A model generated the notes under the pieces. That model ran no database searches. It was given only the letters and a program-made list of their open reading frames with translations, and was not told where the DNA came from. 29,223 bases of DNA from BOG-1112 sp964635325. Lineage in GTDB: Bacteria > Bdellovibrionota_B > Oligoflexia > Oligoflexales > Bog-1112. Below, piece after piece: positions 1 to 9,131 of the stretch (positions are counted from its first letter, which is position 1; each line of letters begins with the position of its first letter). The stretch lies in NCBI GenBank assembly GCA_964635325.1, contig CAZWOL010000042.1, positions 1 through 29,223 of the forward strand. Reading direction: 5' to 3'. The translations under genes were made by a program, and so were the position numbers.

Positions 1-174
1 TGGTCAGGATAAGGTTCTAAGATTGGCGGGATAGTCAAAACTTTCCACTCTCAAGAATGAATAATATGCAGCCATTTTATGGTTTTCCAAAGTTTGGTAA
101 AAATCTATTTCTATCCCAGTAGCATTTTTTTCGTAGACTTTCGGAAGATGTTCAAAACGTTTAGAGGTGTTAGT

Positions 175-1167
175 ATGTTGATTTCATTGCGTCGATGGTC
201 TTTAGCTCTAGGTTGTTTTCTCTCTTGGAATGCGTCTGCATCTAATCCGCTCATTATTGATCATGATGGAGGTGTAGATGATCTCATTGCAACAGCTTTG
301 CATGTTTTGGCTCATCCGCAGGATATCAAGGCTATCACTATTACTCCAGCAGATAGTTTTGCAGAACCCGCAACTCAGTGGACTGTGAATTTATGGAAAC
401 TCTTGCAACCAGACATGACGATGCCTGCTATAGGTGTTGGAAAAAATGAAGGCACCAACCTATTTCCACATATTTGGCGTGAAGATTCGACTAAGCTCAC
501 GAAGTTGCATATCTGGGGTGAAATCAAAGCGTCAGCGCAGTGTCCGCAGCAGCCTTTTCCTGATGCTCTTACAGTACTCAAGGAGGCTTTGCAGAATAGC
601 GATGAATCCGTCACCATTCTTGCGACGGGACCTCTGACAAACATTGCGGAGTTGGTGCATGCAGCTCCTGAGCTTGTGAAAAAAATCCGGCGTATTTATG
701 TAATGGGTGGCGCCTTCTCTGTTCAAGGTAATGTAGAGGAATCCGGTCATGATGGCAGTGCAGAGTGGAATATCTATAATGAGCCACTAGCGTTGCAACA
801 TGTTCTAGAAAGTGGTATTCCAATGACTCTCATTCCCTTAGATGCAACACAACACGCACAGATCAGTCTGCATTTTTTACAAAAACTACATGGTGAAACA
901 TCACAAGCTGCACGTCTTGTCTTCCAAAGTTTACAGGTGATAACCCCACTCATCCTCAATGGGCAGTATATGTTTTGGGATACGTTGACGAGTGCGACGA
1001 TCTTGCAGCCTGACCTTGTCAGAAGCCAAGAAATGAATGTCAAAGTTCTCAGCGAGGGTCCTTCTATGGGTAAAACATTGGAAGATGACCAAGGTCAGAT
1101 TGCCACTGTTGGGGTATGGAGTGATCGTATTCGCCTAGAAAATCTCCTATTGAAGATCCTTCACTAG
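175..1167 (+). CDS. Exported inosine-uridine type nucleoside hydrolase
   Basis: This is a nucleoside hydrolase of the IUNH family, which cleaves the N-glycosidic bond of nucleosides to free base and ribose. The family signature is visible just after the leader as IIDHDGGVDDLIA (about residues 27-39), which provides the Asp cluster for Ca2+ and ribose binding. The typical central block WNIYNEPLAL and the following PLDATQ segment are also present. I place the start at the ATG at 175, preceded by AGAGGTG, because it gives a compact Sec signal peptide (MLISLRRW, hydrophobic core, NASA cleavage region). The frame is open further upstream to 79, but that would add a poorly conserved extension. The 330-residue mature-plus-leader length fits the family. 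Export suggests periplasmic nucleoside salvage (inference). The exact substrate cannot be told from sequence. Confidence 0.88.
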   Translation: MLISLRRWSLALGCFLSWNASASNPLIIDHDGGVDDLIATALHVLAHPQDIKAITITPADSFAEPATQWTVNLWKLLQPDMTMPAIGVGKNEGTNLFPHIWREDSTKLTKLHIWGEIKASAQCPQQPFPDALTVLKEALQNSDESVTILATGPLTNIAELVHAAPELVKKIRRIYVMGGAFSVQGNVEESGHDGSAEWNIYNEPLALQHVLESGIPMTLIPLDATQHAQISLHFLQKLHGETSQAARLVFQSLQVITPLILNGQYMFWDTLTSATILQPDLVRSQEMNVKVLSEGPSMGKTLEDDQGQIATVGVWSDRIRLENLLLKILH

Positions 1168-1183
1168 AAGCGTGGATCCTTAG

Positions 1184-1226
1184 GCATAGAAAATTTGATA
1201 TCATCATTGATCAGAATTTTCTATGC
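1184..1226. repeat. Inverted repeat downstream of the nucleoside hydrolase
   Basis: Perfect 12-bp arms, GCATAGAAAATT (1184-1195) and AATTTTCTATGC (1215-1226), are separated by 19 nt. They lie just after the hydrolase stop codon, so a transcript would form a hairpin. No T-tract follows, so it is not a classic intrinsic terminator. A processing or 3'-end stabilising structure is possible. Confidence 0.5.
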
Positions 1227-1260
1227 GTGCGAGTAAAGTTAACTCGGCTTGGTTGGGAAA

Positions 1261-1289
1261 TTGTTTGTTCCATTGTTTTGTTCTATGTT
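1261..1289 (+). promoter_or_regulatory. Possible promoter of the methyltransferase gene
   Basis: TTGTTT (1261-1266) and TATGTT (1284-1289) have a 17-nt spacer and lie about 40 nt before the methyltransferase start. Only seven of twelve positions match the sigma-70 consensus, so this is a weak assignment. Confidence 0.25.
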
Positions 1290-1330
1290 GGTTTCAGGCA
1301 TGTCACTAGTGAGCAAACAGAGGAGCTGTC

Positions 1331-2212
1331 ATGACAATGCAATTTTCTAATCACGATAAGATTAGCCCAACTGCCAAAATGGTCGCATATTGGCGACAAT
1401 TTGCAGACCTTCCTTTCAGCAAAGATATTGCGCAAGAATTTCATGTAGAAGAAACTGTACGTAGTGTTTTTGGACAGTCGATGGTGGACTTTCCACGCAA
1501 AGATTTTTTCGTTCCATTTGTAGAAGTTCGATACAATTGCATTCAAAATTTTATTCGAAAAAAAAATTTAAAGCAGGTTCTTGAATTTGCAAGTGGTGTA
1601 TCTCTGCGTGGCCTTGCCATGACTAGTGACTCAAGTTTGACCTATGTTGAGACAGATCTCCCTGATCTTACCAATGAAAAAGTTAAACTTGTCAAAACTA
1701 TAATGGAAAATAATAATATTCAGCAACGGAAAAACCTTTTCTTTCATTCGACAAATATTCTGAACTACACAGAAATAGCACCTGCCCTAGAACACTTTGA
1801 TACCAATAGACCTCTTCTTATTGCAAACGAAGGTCTGTTTCAATATTTATCAAAAGAAGAAAAGAAAATTGCTGCAAAAAATATTCATAAGGTTTTGAGT
1901 CAGTATGGCGGATATTGGGTAACACCCGATCTTGATACTAAAGCTAGCTTTGCGCACTCTTTTGTCGATAAAGATGACTACAAGAAGATGATGGATATGG
2001 TCAATTTGAAAACCGATCGCAACTTTGAAGCCAATGCCTTTGATACAGAGGCTGAGATTTTTAGTTTTTTTGAAGATATTGGATTCAATGTATCCTATCA
2101 ATCGCAATGGGAAACGAGCGAACATTTATCGAGTCTTGATCGTGGAGTAGCCTCAGATGAAACCGTAGAGGCATTGAAAAAACTTCGTCTTTGGGTACTC
2201 ACTGTGAAATAG
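1331..2212 (+). CDS. LCM/TcmP-type class I SAM-dependent methyltransferase
   Basis: This 293-residue protein resembles the leucine carboxyl methyltransferase superfamily (PF04072-like, which includes TcmP-type O-methyltransferases). The evidence is the glycine-containing SAM-binding segment VLEFASGVSLRG (about residues 83-94), the acidic strand end YVETDLPDL, and the NEGLFQYLSKEE segment that follows the central strand. The ATG at 1331 is preceded by GAGGAGC at a good distance. Its methyl acceptor is unknown; family members methylate protein C-termini, polyketides or small metabolites. It stands alone between a gene reading the same way and a convergent kinase gene whose 3' end it overlaps by 14 bp. 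Confidence 0.72.
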   Translation: MTMQFSNHDKISPTAKMVAYWRQFADLPFSKDIAQEFHVEETVRSVFGQSMVDFPRKDFFVPFVEVRYNCIQNFIRKKNLKQVLEFASGVSLRGLAMTSDSSLTYVETDLPDLTNEKVKLVKTIMENNNIQQRKNLFFHSTNILNYTEIAPALEHFDTNRPLLIANEGLFQYLSKEEKKIAAKNIHKVLSQYGGYWVTPDLDTKASFAHSFVDKDDYKKMMDMVNLKTDRNFEANAFDTEAEIFSFFEDIGFNVSYQSQWETSEHLSSLDRGVASDETVEALKKLRLWVLTVK

Positions 2213-3716
2213 AGGTTTCATCACGATTTGGTATGGAGAAATAAAAAGTCGTCTCCTTGTCCACTTCGCTTTGCACCCAGATCTTTCCGCCGTGCTTGCT
2301 TATAATTTTTTTGACGGTTGCTAGACCTATGCCGGTCCCTGGAAAATCTTCGGGTTTGTGAAGCCTTTCAAAGACCTCAAAGAGTTTATTTGCGCCTTTC
2401 ATATCAAATCCGACTCCGTTGTCCCGAACAAAAAAGATGCTTTCATCTGCGGTTTTTTTTAGCAATCCAATTTCGATTTTGGGATTCGCTTTTTTTGAGG
2501 AAAACTTCCAAGCGTTTGCTATGAGGTTTTGAAGCACAGATCCGAAGAGTATTTTATCAACTTTCGCAGTCAGGCCTTTCTCGATGATAATTTGTATTGA
2601 AGGTGAATGGTTGTTCATTCTGAGCTCTTGAGAAATCTCTTCAGCCATAGTGCTTAGATCCACTGTCTCAAATTTTAAATCGCGTTTGGTAAATTGTGAA
2701 AGATTTAATATTCCCGAAATTAAATTATCCATACGCTTTGTAGCGTTACGTACGCGATGTAAGTGTTCTAAACTTTTTTCAGGAAGTTTGTTCGAAAACT
2801 CCTCCATTAGGATCTGACTAAAACCATCTATAGATCTTAGAGGAGCGCGTAGATCATGCGAAATTGTGTAAGAGAAGGATTCAAGCTCAGCAGCTCGTTC
2901 TTTTGAACGTTTGAGTTCTTCAGTCATTGCAAGGAGTTGTTGCTTCATGACTTGAGATTTAGTCGAATCCCGAATCGCAAGTATAGTTCCTAGTATGTTG
3001 TTATCACTGTCTAGTATGGGAATAGAGCTTACATCTACCGGAAGTAGTCTGTTATCTTTGGTGCTGATATGAACAGTTTCGTCGAGAAAGATAATCTCTT
3101 TCTTCTCTATGGTTTGTAATGTTGGATGAACATTATTTAAAATTTGCCCTTTAGAGTCTTTAAAAGCAAGCTGGTCATGGACATGTTTATCAACAATTTC
3201 AGAATTTTTCCATCCGGTAAGTTGTTCTAATGCTGAATTTATAAAACGTATATGTCCATCAGGGTCGCTGACAATAACTGGATCAGTTATTGATTTTAGA
3301 ATTGTCGAAAGGCGAGCCTCATTTTCTTTTAGCTTCTTTGCAAATATGTGTTTATTAATCGCTATATCAATGTTGACAATCAATTCATTCTCTTGATACG
3401 GCTTTGTAAGATAAAGAGCTGGGTCAGTTTTTGTCATGCGTGCAATGGTGTCTCGATCAGAATGGGCTGTTAGGTAGATTATGGGGGTGTCATGAAAAGA
3501 GCGAATGCGTTTTGAAGTCTCTATCCCATCGAGAGGTCCATGCAAATGAATGTCCATCATAATGGCATCAGGCTTGAATTTTTCAGCGAGTTGAATAGCT
3601 TCATCGCTAGAAATAGCATGTCCAGGAACTATATATCCTGCTCTTTCTAGCATTTGTTTTAAGTCACGTGCAACTAGCACCTCATCTTCGACGATCAGTA
3701 TGGTTTTCCCTTGCAC
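2199..3716 (-). CDS. REC-PAS-histidine kinase
   Basis: A soluble 505-residue sensor kinase with an N-terminal receiver. Domains in order are REC (about 4-125; phospho-acceptor Asp55 in MMDIHLHG, Lys105 in LTKP), PAS (about 131-255), HisKA (about 277-345; His287 in SHDLRAPL) and HATPase (about 390-500; N-box NLIANAWKF, G1 DNGVGF, G2 GTGIGL). The start is supported by GGAGAA just upstream. It is the last gene of a leftward run of four two-component genes, 30 nt after its upstream neighbour, so co-transcription is likely. An N-terminal receiver suggests that another kinase in the cluster can modulate it (inference). The PAS ligand is not evident. Confidence 0.93.
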   Translation of the reverse strand: MQGKTILIVEDEVLVARDLKQMLERAGYIVPGHAISSDEAIQLAEKFKPDAIMMDIHLHGPLDGIETSKRIRSFHDTPIIYLTAHSDRDTIARMTKTDPALYLTKPYQENELIVNIDIAINKHIFAKKLKENEARLSTILKSITDPVIVSDPDGHIRFINSALEQLTGWKNSEIVDKHVHDQLAFKDSKGQILNNVHPTLQTIEKKEIIFLDETVHISTKDNRLLPVDVSSIPILDSDNNILGTILAIRDSTKSQVMKQQLLAMTEELKRSKERAAELESFSYTISHDLRAPLRSIDGFSQILMEEFSNKLPEKSLEHLHRVRNATKRMDNLISGILNLSQFTKRDLKFETVDLSTMAEEISQELRMNNHSPSIQIIIEKGLTAKVDKILFGSVLQNLIANAWKFSSKKANPKIEIGLLKKTADESIFFVRDNGVGFDMKGANKLFEVFERLHKPEDFPGTGIGLATVKKIISKHGGKIWVQSEVDKETTFYFSIPNRDETSISQ

Positions 3717-3746
3717 AGTGTTCTCCTTTCTTTACGCCATCTTTAG

Positions 3747-5744
3747 CTATTTGCTTGGAAACGTAAGTTTAAAGTTCGTTCCAGTCGGTGTGTTGCCTAT
3801 TTCAAGTTGCCCATTGATTTGACGTGAAAGATCTTGGACAATTTGAAGGCCCAACGAGTTTGATTTTTCAATTGCAAATCCCGGAGGTAGCCCAATTCCA
3901 TTGTCAGCAACAACTAAAGATAGTTTATCTTGCTCCAATGTGTTTAAACAAATTTCAACCGAACCCTTTCGGTTTGTGGGAAATGCATATTTAAAGGCAT
4001 TGGACAGAAGCTCATTAATGATTAGTCCAAGAGGAACAGCAAGATCGAGGTCAAGAGAATATTCTTGAGTGCTAATCTTAACTAAAATATCTTCACTACT
4101 TACATTATAGGATCGGGTTAGTTGTAGTGAAAGATCTCGAATATAATCTCCGAAATTGATTCGTGAAAGATTTTCGGATTGATACAATTTTTGATGGATT
4201 AGGGACATGCTATAAACACGTGATTGGCAATCTTTGAAAATGTTTAAATCTCTAGGATCTTTTACAAATTGTGATTGAATATTCAATAAACTGACAATAA
4301 CTTGGAGATTGTTCTTAACGCGATGATGAATTTCTTTAAGTAAAATTTCCTTTTCTAACAAAGATTTTTTTATATCTTTAATGGATCTTTCTAGGGCTAT
4401 AGATTGTCCTAAACCTGTAGCGATCGTGCTGCCAAATGTGGTCCAATCTTGACTGCTTAAATCATTAAAATGAGAAAAGACGATTAGCAATCCAAGATTT
4501 GCATTTGATGAATTGATGGGGGCAACAATTATTGAATTGATATCACCACGATTTTGAGCTTGTTTATCAATAAAGCGATTGATATCTGCAGAAGAAATTG
4601 CGAGAGGTGCTCCGCGATTTTCGACAAGATTTCCAATAACTGTATTGCTTATCAATGCATCTAGTGTCGGTAGAGAGCTCGAGTCTACTCCAATTTGTGC
4701 TTTGATTTGCAGTTCATTGGCCTCATTTTTTAAATAAATGGCTCCCATAGAGAGTCCTGCTATGTCTAAGCATTGTGAAAGTATAGTCTCCAGCTTTGAC
4801 TCAATTTTACTTTGCGAGGATAGGGTCTCAGTGACAACACCGATAACTGAGAGGGTTGCTCCTTGAAGGGTGCAACGTTTTTCAAGCTCATCCTTAATAG
4901 CAGAGAGGCGCTCTACTTGATAGCCAAGACGATTTTTATGCTCTTGATTATATTCTTCTTGCTCGATGATAATGCGTTCAGATGGAGTGTTTAAGGCATC
5001 AATTACAAGTTGAATAAGTCCTGAAGAGTTTGGAAGTCGAAATACAAAATCGTAGGCTCCTATAGTGCGTGCAAATGTTCGATCTTCATCAGTGATATAG
5101 TCATTGCTGAGTAAAATGATCGGAATGTGTCCATATCTAGCTTTTTCTCGTAGTTCTCGACAAAGTTGAAATCCATCCATTTTTGGCATCAAAACATCAC
5201 TGATGATCAAATCAGGAGTATTGGAATCAAGCTGGTCCAAGGCTTCTACACCATTTTTGGCGGTGCTAAGTGAGAAACCTGCAATCTCCAACTGAGTGCG
5301 TACTAGTTTAAGCTGCACAATATCATCATCAACTAGTAATATGTGTTTTTTTGCAGTTGATATGTCTGATTGCTTTTCAAATAAAAGCGACTCTATCTCT
5401 TTAAGAAGACGTAGAGGAGCGATTGGTTTGATAAGAAGTCCCTGGAAGCCAATGTCGAGCATCTTTCGTTCATCGTCAGGTGAAAGGAATCCAGTCATGC
5501 AAATAATTGGTACAGTTGCACCGCAAGGCATATTGCGTATGCGGCTAAAAATATCCATGCCCATCATGTCGGGAAGAAACCAATCTAGAAGAACAAGATC
5601 GGGTGTGCTGGTCGTTAGTATCTGAAATGCCTCATTACCGGATGCGACACCTAAAAAATGATAGCCCTTACTTTCAATAGTGGCTTTCAATATCTTCTGT
5701 GTCATCGGATTATCTTCGATACAAAGTATAGTTGGTGTCGACAT
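3747..5744 (-). CDS. REC-REC-GAF-HisKA_2 histidine kinase
   Basis: A 665-residue soluble kinase. The first receiver (about 4-122) has Asp54 (LLDWFLP) and a Lys in LIKP. The second (about 134-252) has Asp183 (ISDVLMPKMDG), but where the conserved Lys should be it shows Arg236 (VFRLP). A GAF-like domain (about 305-450) precedes a HisKA_2-type phospho-acceptor segment, EIHHRVKNNLQ (about 471-481). The HATPase carries NELLSNAFKYAF and DNGIGLP. HisKA_2 kinases differ from classical HisKA enzymes in their dimerisation helix and often act in CheY-like or stress-response circuits. It begins 22 nt after the upstream response regulator gene and is followed 30 nt later by another kinase, which fits one operon. 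Confidence 0.93.
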   Translation of the reverse strand: MSTPTILCIEDNPMTQKILKATIESKGYHFLGVASGNEAFQILTTSTPDLVLLDWFLPDMMGMDIFSRIRNMPCGATVPIICMTGFLSPDDERKMLDIGFQGLLIKPIAPLRLLKEIESLLFEKQSDISTAKKHILLVDDDIVQLKLVRTQLEIAGFSLSTAKNGVEALDQLDSNTPDLIISDVLMPKMDGFQLCRELREKARYGHIPIILLSNDYITDEDRTFARTIGAYDFVFRLPNSSGLIQLVIDALNTPSERIIIEQEEYNQEHKNRLGYQVERLSAIKDELEKRCTLQGATLSVIGVVTETLSSQSKIESKLETILSQCLDIAGLSMGAIYLKNEANELQIKAQIGVDSSSLPTLDALISNTVIGNLVENRGAPLAISSADINRFIDKQAQNRGDINSIIVAPINSSNANLGLLIVFSHFNDLSSQDWTTFGSTIATGLGQSIALERSIKDIKKSLLEKEILLKEIHHRVKNNLQVIVSLLNIQSQFVKDPRDLNIFKDCQSRVYSMSLIHQKLYQSENLSRINFGDYIRDLSLQLTRSYNVSSEDILVKISTQEYSLDLDLAVPLGLIINELLSNAFKYAFPTNRKGSVEICLNTLEQDKLSLVVADNGIGLPPGFAIEKSNSLGLQIVQDLSRQINGQLEIGNTPTGTNFKLTFPSK

Positions 5745-5766
5745 AGTTATTCCTCATTTCAGAATA

Positions 5767-6153
5767 TTATGAATCTAGATCAGCCTTGCTAAGGTGTTTT
5801 TCAATGAGTGATGGTAGAGTTTTGACTTCAATTGGTTTTGTGACGTAGTCATCACATCCTGCAGATTTTGCTTTGAGATCATCTCCTTTCATTGCATAGG
5901 CTGTAAGCGCAATGATAATTATAGAGCTTGTCTTGGGGATGGATTTTAGTTGACGTGTAAACTCTAGTCCGTCGATATCAGGCAATTGTATATCCATGAG
6001 TATAAGGTGAGGTTTGAATTCTTCTATTAGGATCGATGCTTCTTTTGCATTGAGAGCTGTTTTGATGTTGAATCCATGACTGATAAGAAGCACTTTGATC
6101 AATTTTAAGTTGATAGGATTATCATCAACGACAAGTATGCGTCCCTTATTCAT
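5767..6153 (-). CDS. Single-domain response regulator, DivK-like
   Basis: A stand-alone receiver of 128 residues with the acidic pair in LVVDDN, phospho-acceptor Asp54 (LILMDIQLPDIDG), the signalling Thr in ALTAYAMKGD and Lys106 (VTKP). The ALTAYAMKGD segment is typical of DivK-like regulators. The frame is open to 6243. The ATG at 6153 is the better start: AAGGAG lies 8 nt upstream, and the upstream extension would lie inside the preceding kinase gene. The start overlaps the kinase stop by 8 bp, which suggests translational coupling. With no output domain it probably shuttles phosphate or binds a partner protein, such as one of the hybrid kinases beside it (inference). Confidence 0.9.
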   Translation of the reverse strand: MNKGRILVVDDNPINLKLIKVLLISHGFNIKTALNAKEASILIEEFKPHLILMDIQLPDIDGLEFTRQLKSIPKTSSIIIIALTAYAMKGDDLKAKSAGCDDYVTKPIEVKTLPSLIEKHLSKADLDS

Positions 6154-8839
6154 GTGAAGACTCCTTGTCAGCAATGTTTTTATATTCCAGGTGATTGTTG
6201 AGTTCTCGTAAGAGAAGGCTAAGGCCTTGTCCTTTTTGTACAAGGGATTGGCTTAGGTTTTCAATGATCGTCCGTTCTTTTGCTGTAAGATCTTTGCCTG
6301 TCCAAACAACAATCGGAACCTTTTTGCATGATGGAATTTCTCGGACATGATTAAGGAATTCGAAGCCTCCCATTCCAGGCATAAGTAAGTCAAGGATGAT
6401 TAAGGCAGGTGTGGTTCGGAGCGCGATTTCTAATCCCTCTTCTGCATGTTTAGCTCGAATCAATTGGTATCCTGATTTTCGCAGCAAAGCTTCTGCTGTT
6501 CTTACAGATTGCATGTTATCATCAATGATCAAAATGTTTCTGTTGCTGGAATTTTGCAAGTGAAGCCGCTGAATAGATTTGAGGAATACATGCTCTTCAA
6601 TTGGTTTTGTTAAATAATCATGAACTGCAAATCCAAATGCAGATGATGTCTCTGGAGAAACAGAAACAACAATAACCGGAATATTTTTGTTCTTATCTTC
6701 ACATCGAATAGATTGCAAGATTTGCCATCCGCTTTTGTCAGGTAATAGCAGGTCAAGGACAATCGCGGAATAGGTTTTGTTTTTGCAAAGCTCGATCGCT
6801 TTAGTTCCGTTGTCGCAAAAATCAACACTGTATTGTGCTTCTTTGAGATTTTTTACCAGCCATTCACGATCTTTGCTGTTGTCGTCGATAACAAGTATTG
6901 TTGCCTCATCAAATTTTGAAGAAAATTCATCAAGTTTTGGTTCGCTTTCACTAAATCGTGGAGTTGCTTCATTGCTTTTTAGGGTTGGTGAAGGAAGCTC
7001 TTTTTCAGTGATGTGCATTTCGATTGGGAGTATTGCAGAAAATTTACTGCCTTTTCCAACTTCGCTGCTTACCTCAACATGGCCGTTTTGTGCTTCTACT
7101 ATTTTCTTGGTTAGAGCCAGACCAAGTCCTGTGCCTGCATACTTTTTATTGGATCCTGAATCTAACTGTTGAAATTCTGTAAATAGAATCTGTAGATCAT
7201 CTGATCTGATCCCAATTCCGGTGTCTTGGACGTCGATGCGTACCATTTCATTTGCTTCGCGACTGAAAGAAATCGAAACTTTTCCATTTTCCGGAGTGAA
7301 CTTAATAGCATTAGATACGTAGTTATAAAGAACTTGTTTAAGCTTAGGTGCATCGAGAAAAAGTGTGACAAGACTTGGATCTATCGATGTTTCGATGTGA
7401 ATTCGTTTTTCTGAAGCCATGCCACGCAAGATATCGCGGACTTCATCAAGAATCTTCTTTGGTGTTATACGTTCGGGTTTAAACTCAAATTTACCAGCTT
7501 CAACTTTCGAAAGGTCGAGAATATCATTGATCAACTGCAGCAGATGGTTTGAACTTGTGATAATATCGCGTAGATATTCTTTCTGTTCTGGTGGGACAGG
7601 CCCAATCATTTCTTCGTGTAGTAATTCAGAGAACCCAATTATTGCGTTAAGAGGGGTGCGTAATTCATGAGACATATTTGCAACAAATTCACTTTTTAAG
7701 CGATTGGCTTTTTGCATTCTATCTTCTAAGATCTTTCGATCTGTAATGTCTCGAATGGCACTTGAAACAAGGATTCCATCCTCTGTTTGGAGTGGGCTTA
7801 GACTAATTTCGATTGGAAATTCTGATTTGTCTTTTCGAAGGCCGTAAAGCTCCAATCCATTGCCCATAGCTCGTGTTTTGGGATCGAGAAAGAAATTATC
7901 TCGATGATTTGGATGTTTTTTTCGAAAACGTTCTGGCATAAGAAGCTCGACAGGTTGACCTAGAAGTTCTGCTCGAGGATACCCAAATATTTTCTCAGTT
8001 TGAGTGTTGACTATGACGATATTTCCAAATCGGTTGACAATTACAATTGAGTCGGGAGCTGAATTTAATAAGCCACGAAATTTTTCTTCGGCTTTTTTAC
8101 GATCACTAATGTCTCGAATTGCGCTGCTAACTAAAGTTCCATCTTCAGTCTCCAGAGGGCTTAAACTAATTTCAACTGGAAATTCGGAACCATCTTTTCG
8201 TAACCCATACAGTTCAAGTCCAGAGCCCATTGATCGACTTTTAGGGTCTCGAAAAAATGCGTCACGATGTGCTGGATGTCGTCCTTGATAGCGTGCAGGT
8301 ATTAGAATTTCGACGGCTTGTCCAACAAGTTCAGTACGTGAATATCCAAAGAGCTTTTCTGTTTGTGAATTGACGAGGGCAATTTTTCCATCGCGTGACA
8401 TAATGACGATAGCGTCTGGAGCTGCTTCAAGAAAGCCTTTAAATTTTGCTTCGCTGCTGCCACGAATAGAATGGTCTCTAGTAATTTTACCAAAGCCCAC
8501 CAACTTTCCATTTTTGTCACGTATTGGTGTAATGACTACATTTGCCCAAAAATGACTGCCATCTTTGCGTATGCGCCATCCTTCGTCTTCAAACTTGCCT
8601 TTACTTGCAGCGATTTCTAGTTCTCTTTGTGGCTTTCCTAGTTTGACATCTCTTTCAGAATGGAAGCATGCGAAATTTTTTCCAATAATTTCGTCAGCTA
8701 AATATCCATGTATGCGCTCACCTCCTTCATTCCAGCTGAGTATATTGCCTTCTTTGTCGAGAGTGACAATAGCATATTCAGTGACATTTTTGACAAACAA
8801 AGAAAATTCAATCTCACTTATAAGACCTGATCCTGCCAT
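6146..8839 (-). CDS. PAS-PAS-PAS hybrid histidine kinase with two receivers
   Basis: An 897-residue soluble hybrid kinase and first gene of the leftward signalling operon. Domains are PAS1 (about 8-125), PAS2 (about 131-250), PAS3 (about 252-372), HisKA (His391 in SHELRTPLN), HATPase (Asn510, DTGIG at about 539, GTGLGL at about 569), REC1 (about 647-757; Asp696) and REC2 (about 768-888; Asp817). GGAGG precedes the ATG. PAS2 and PAS3 are about two-thirds identical by hand alignment, sharing the block GLELYGLRKD, so they look like an internal duplication. There is no membrane segment, so the sensed signal is cytoplasmic. PAS1 lacks the LOV flavin-cysteine motif. The 3' end is coupled to the next gene by an 8-bp overlap. 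Confidence 0.95.
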   Translation of the reverse strand: MAGSGLISEIEFSLFVKNVTEYAIVTLDKEGNILSWNEGGERIHGYLADEIIGKNFACFHSERDVKLGKPQRELEIAASKGKFEDEGWRIRKDGSHFWANVVITPIRDKNGKLVGFGKITRDHSIRGSSEAKFKGFLEAAPDAIVIMSRDGKIALVNSQTEKLFGYSRTELVGQAVEILIPARYQGRHPAHRDAFFRDPKSRSMGSGLELYGLRKDGSEFPVEISLSPLETEDGTLVSSAIRDISDRKKAEEKFRGLLNSAPDSIVIVNRFGNIVIVNTQTEKIFGYPRAELLGQPVELLMPERFRKKHPNHRDNFFLDPKTRAMGNGLELYGLRKDKSEFPIEISLSPLQTEDGILVSSAIRDITDRKILEDRMQKANRLKSEFVANMSHELRTPLNAIIGFSELLHEEMIGPVPPEQKEYLRDIITSSNHLLQLINDILDLSKVEAGKFEFKPERITPKKILDEVRDILRGMASEKRIHIETSIDPSLVTLFLDAPKLKQVLYNYVSNAIKFTPENGKVSISFSREANEMVRIDVQDTGIGIRSDDLQILFTEFQQLDSGSNKKYAGTGLGLALTKKIVEAQNGHVEVSSEVGKGSKFSAILPIEMHITEKELPSPTLKSNEATPRFSESEPKLDEFSSKFDEATILVIDDNSKDREWLVKNLKEAQYSVDFCDNGTKAIELCKNKTYSAIVLDLLLPDKSGWQILQSIRCEDKNKNIPVIVVSVSPETSSAFGFAVHDYLTKPIEEHVFLKSIQRLHLQNSSNRNILIIDDNMQSVRTAEALLRKSGYQLIRAKHAEEGLEIALRTTPALIILDLLMPGMGGFEFLNHVREIPSCKKVPIVVWTGKDLTAKERTIIENLSQSLVQKGQGLSLLLRELNNHLEYKNIADKESSHE

Positions 8840-9018
8840 CAGAATCCTCCAAGTTAATTAGAAGTTTGTTATCTTACTATTTGTATAATTTTGAATCTAT
8901 TTTGAGAAAAAATAAAGCTTTAAGCCAAATTTATGGAGTGCTGTCTTCTGCTTTTTTGGCTCTCATAAAACAGAGTAAATAGCACTTTATCGAACACAAA
9001 AATATGAATCTCTGCTTT

Positions 9019-9078
9019 AATAGCTTCATACTCGTCACCCCACCGGTTATCACTCAGGATGATGAGTATGAAGCTATT
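9019..9078. repeat. Long inverted repeat upstream of the Old Yellow Enzyme gene
   Basis: The arms are AATAGCTTCATACTCGTCA (9019-9037) and TGATGAGTATGAAGCTATT (9060-9078), 19 bp each with a single mismatch that would be a G-U pair in the rightward RNA. The loop is 22 nt. It sits in the 292-bp gap between divergent genes, ending 53 nt before the ATG at 9132. The rest of that gap is AT-rich and I see no convincing promoter hexamers in it. Confidence 0.7.
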
Positions 9079-9131
9079 TGTAGGATGAAATTAGCTATGC
9101 AGGGATCAATATTTTGCTTGGAGGAAGCTTG

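Noticed and set aside
2199..2212. Regulatory meaning of the 14-bp convergent overlap of methyltransferase and kinase
   Set aside because: Short 3' overlaps are common in compact genomes and nothing else marks this one.
8460..8839. LOV-type photosensor in the first PAS domain of the hybrid kinase
   Set aside because: A Cys is present in GKNFACFH, but the LOV signature around the reactive Cys (NCRFLQ) is absent.
9114..9131. TTG start for the Old Yellow Enzyme gene
   Set aside because: The strong ribosome site GGAGGAAG lies after this TTG and is placed correctly for the ATG at 9132.
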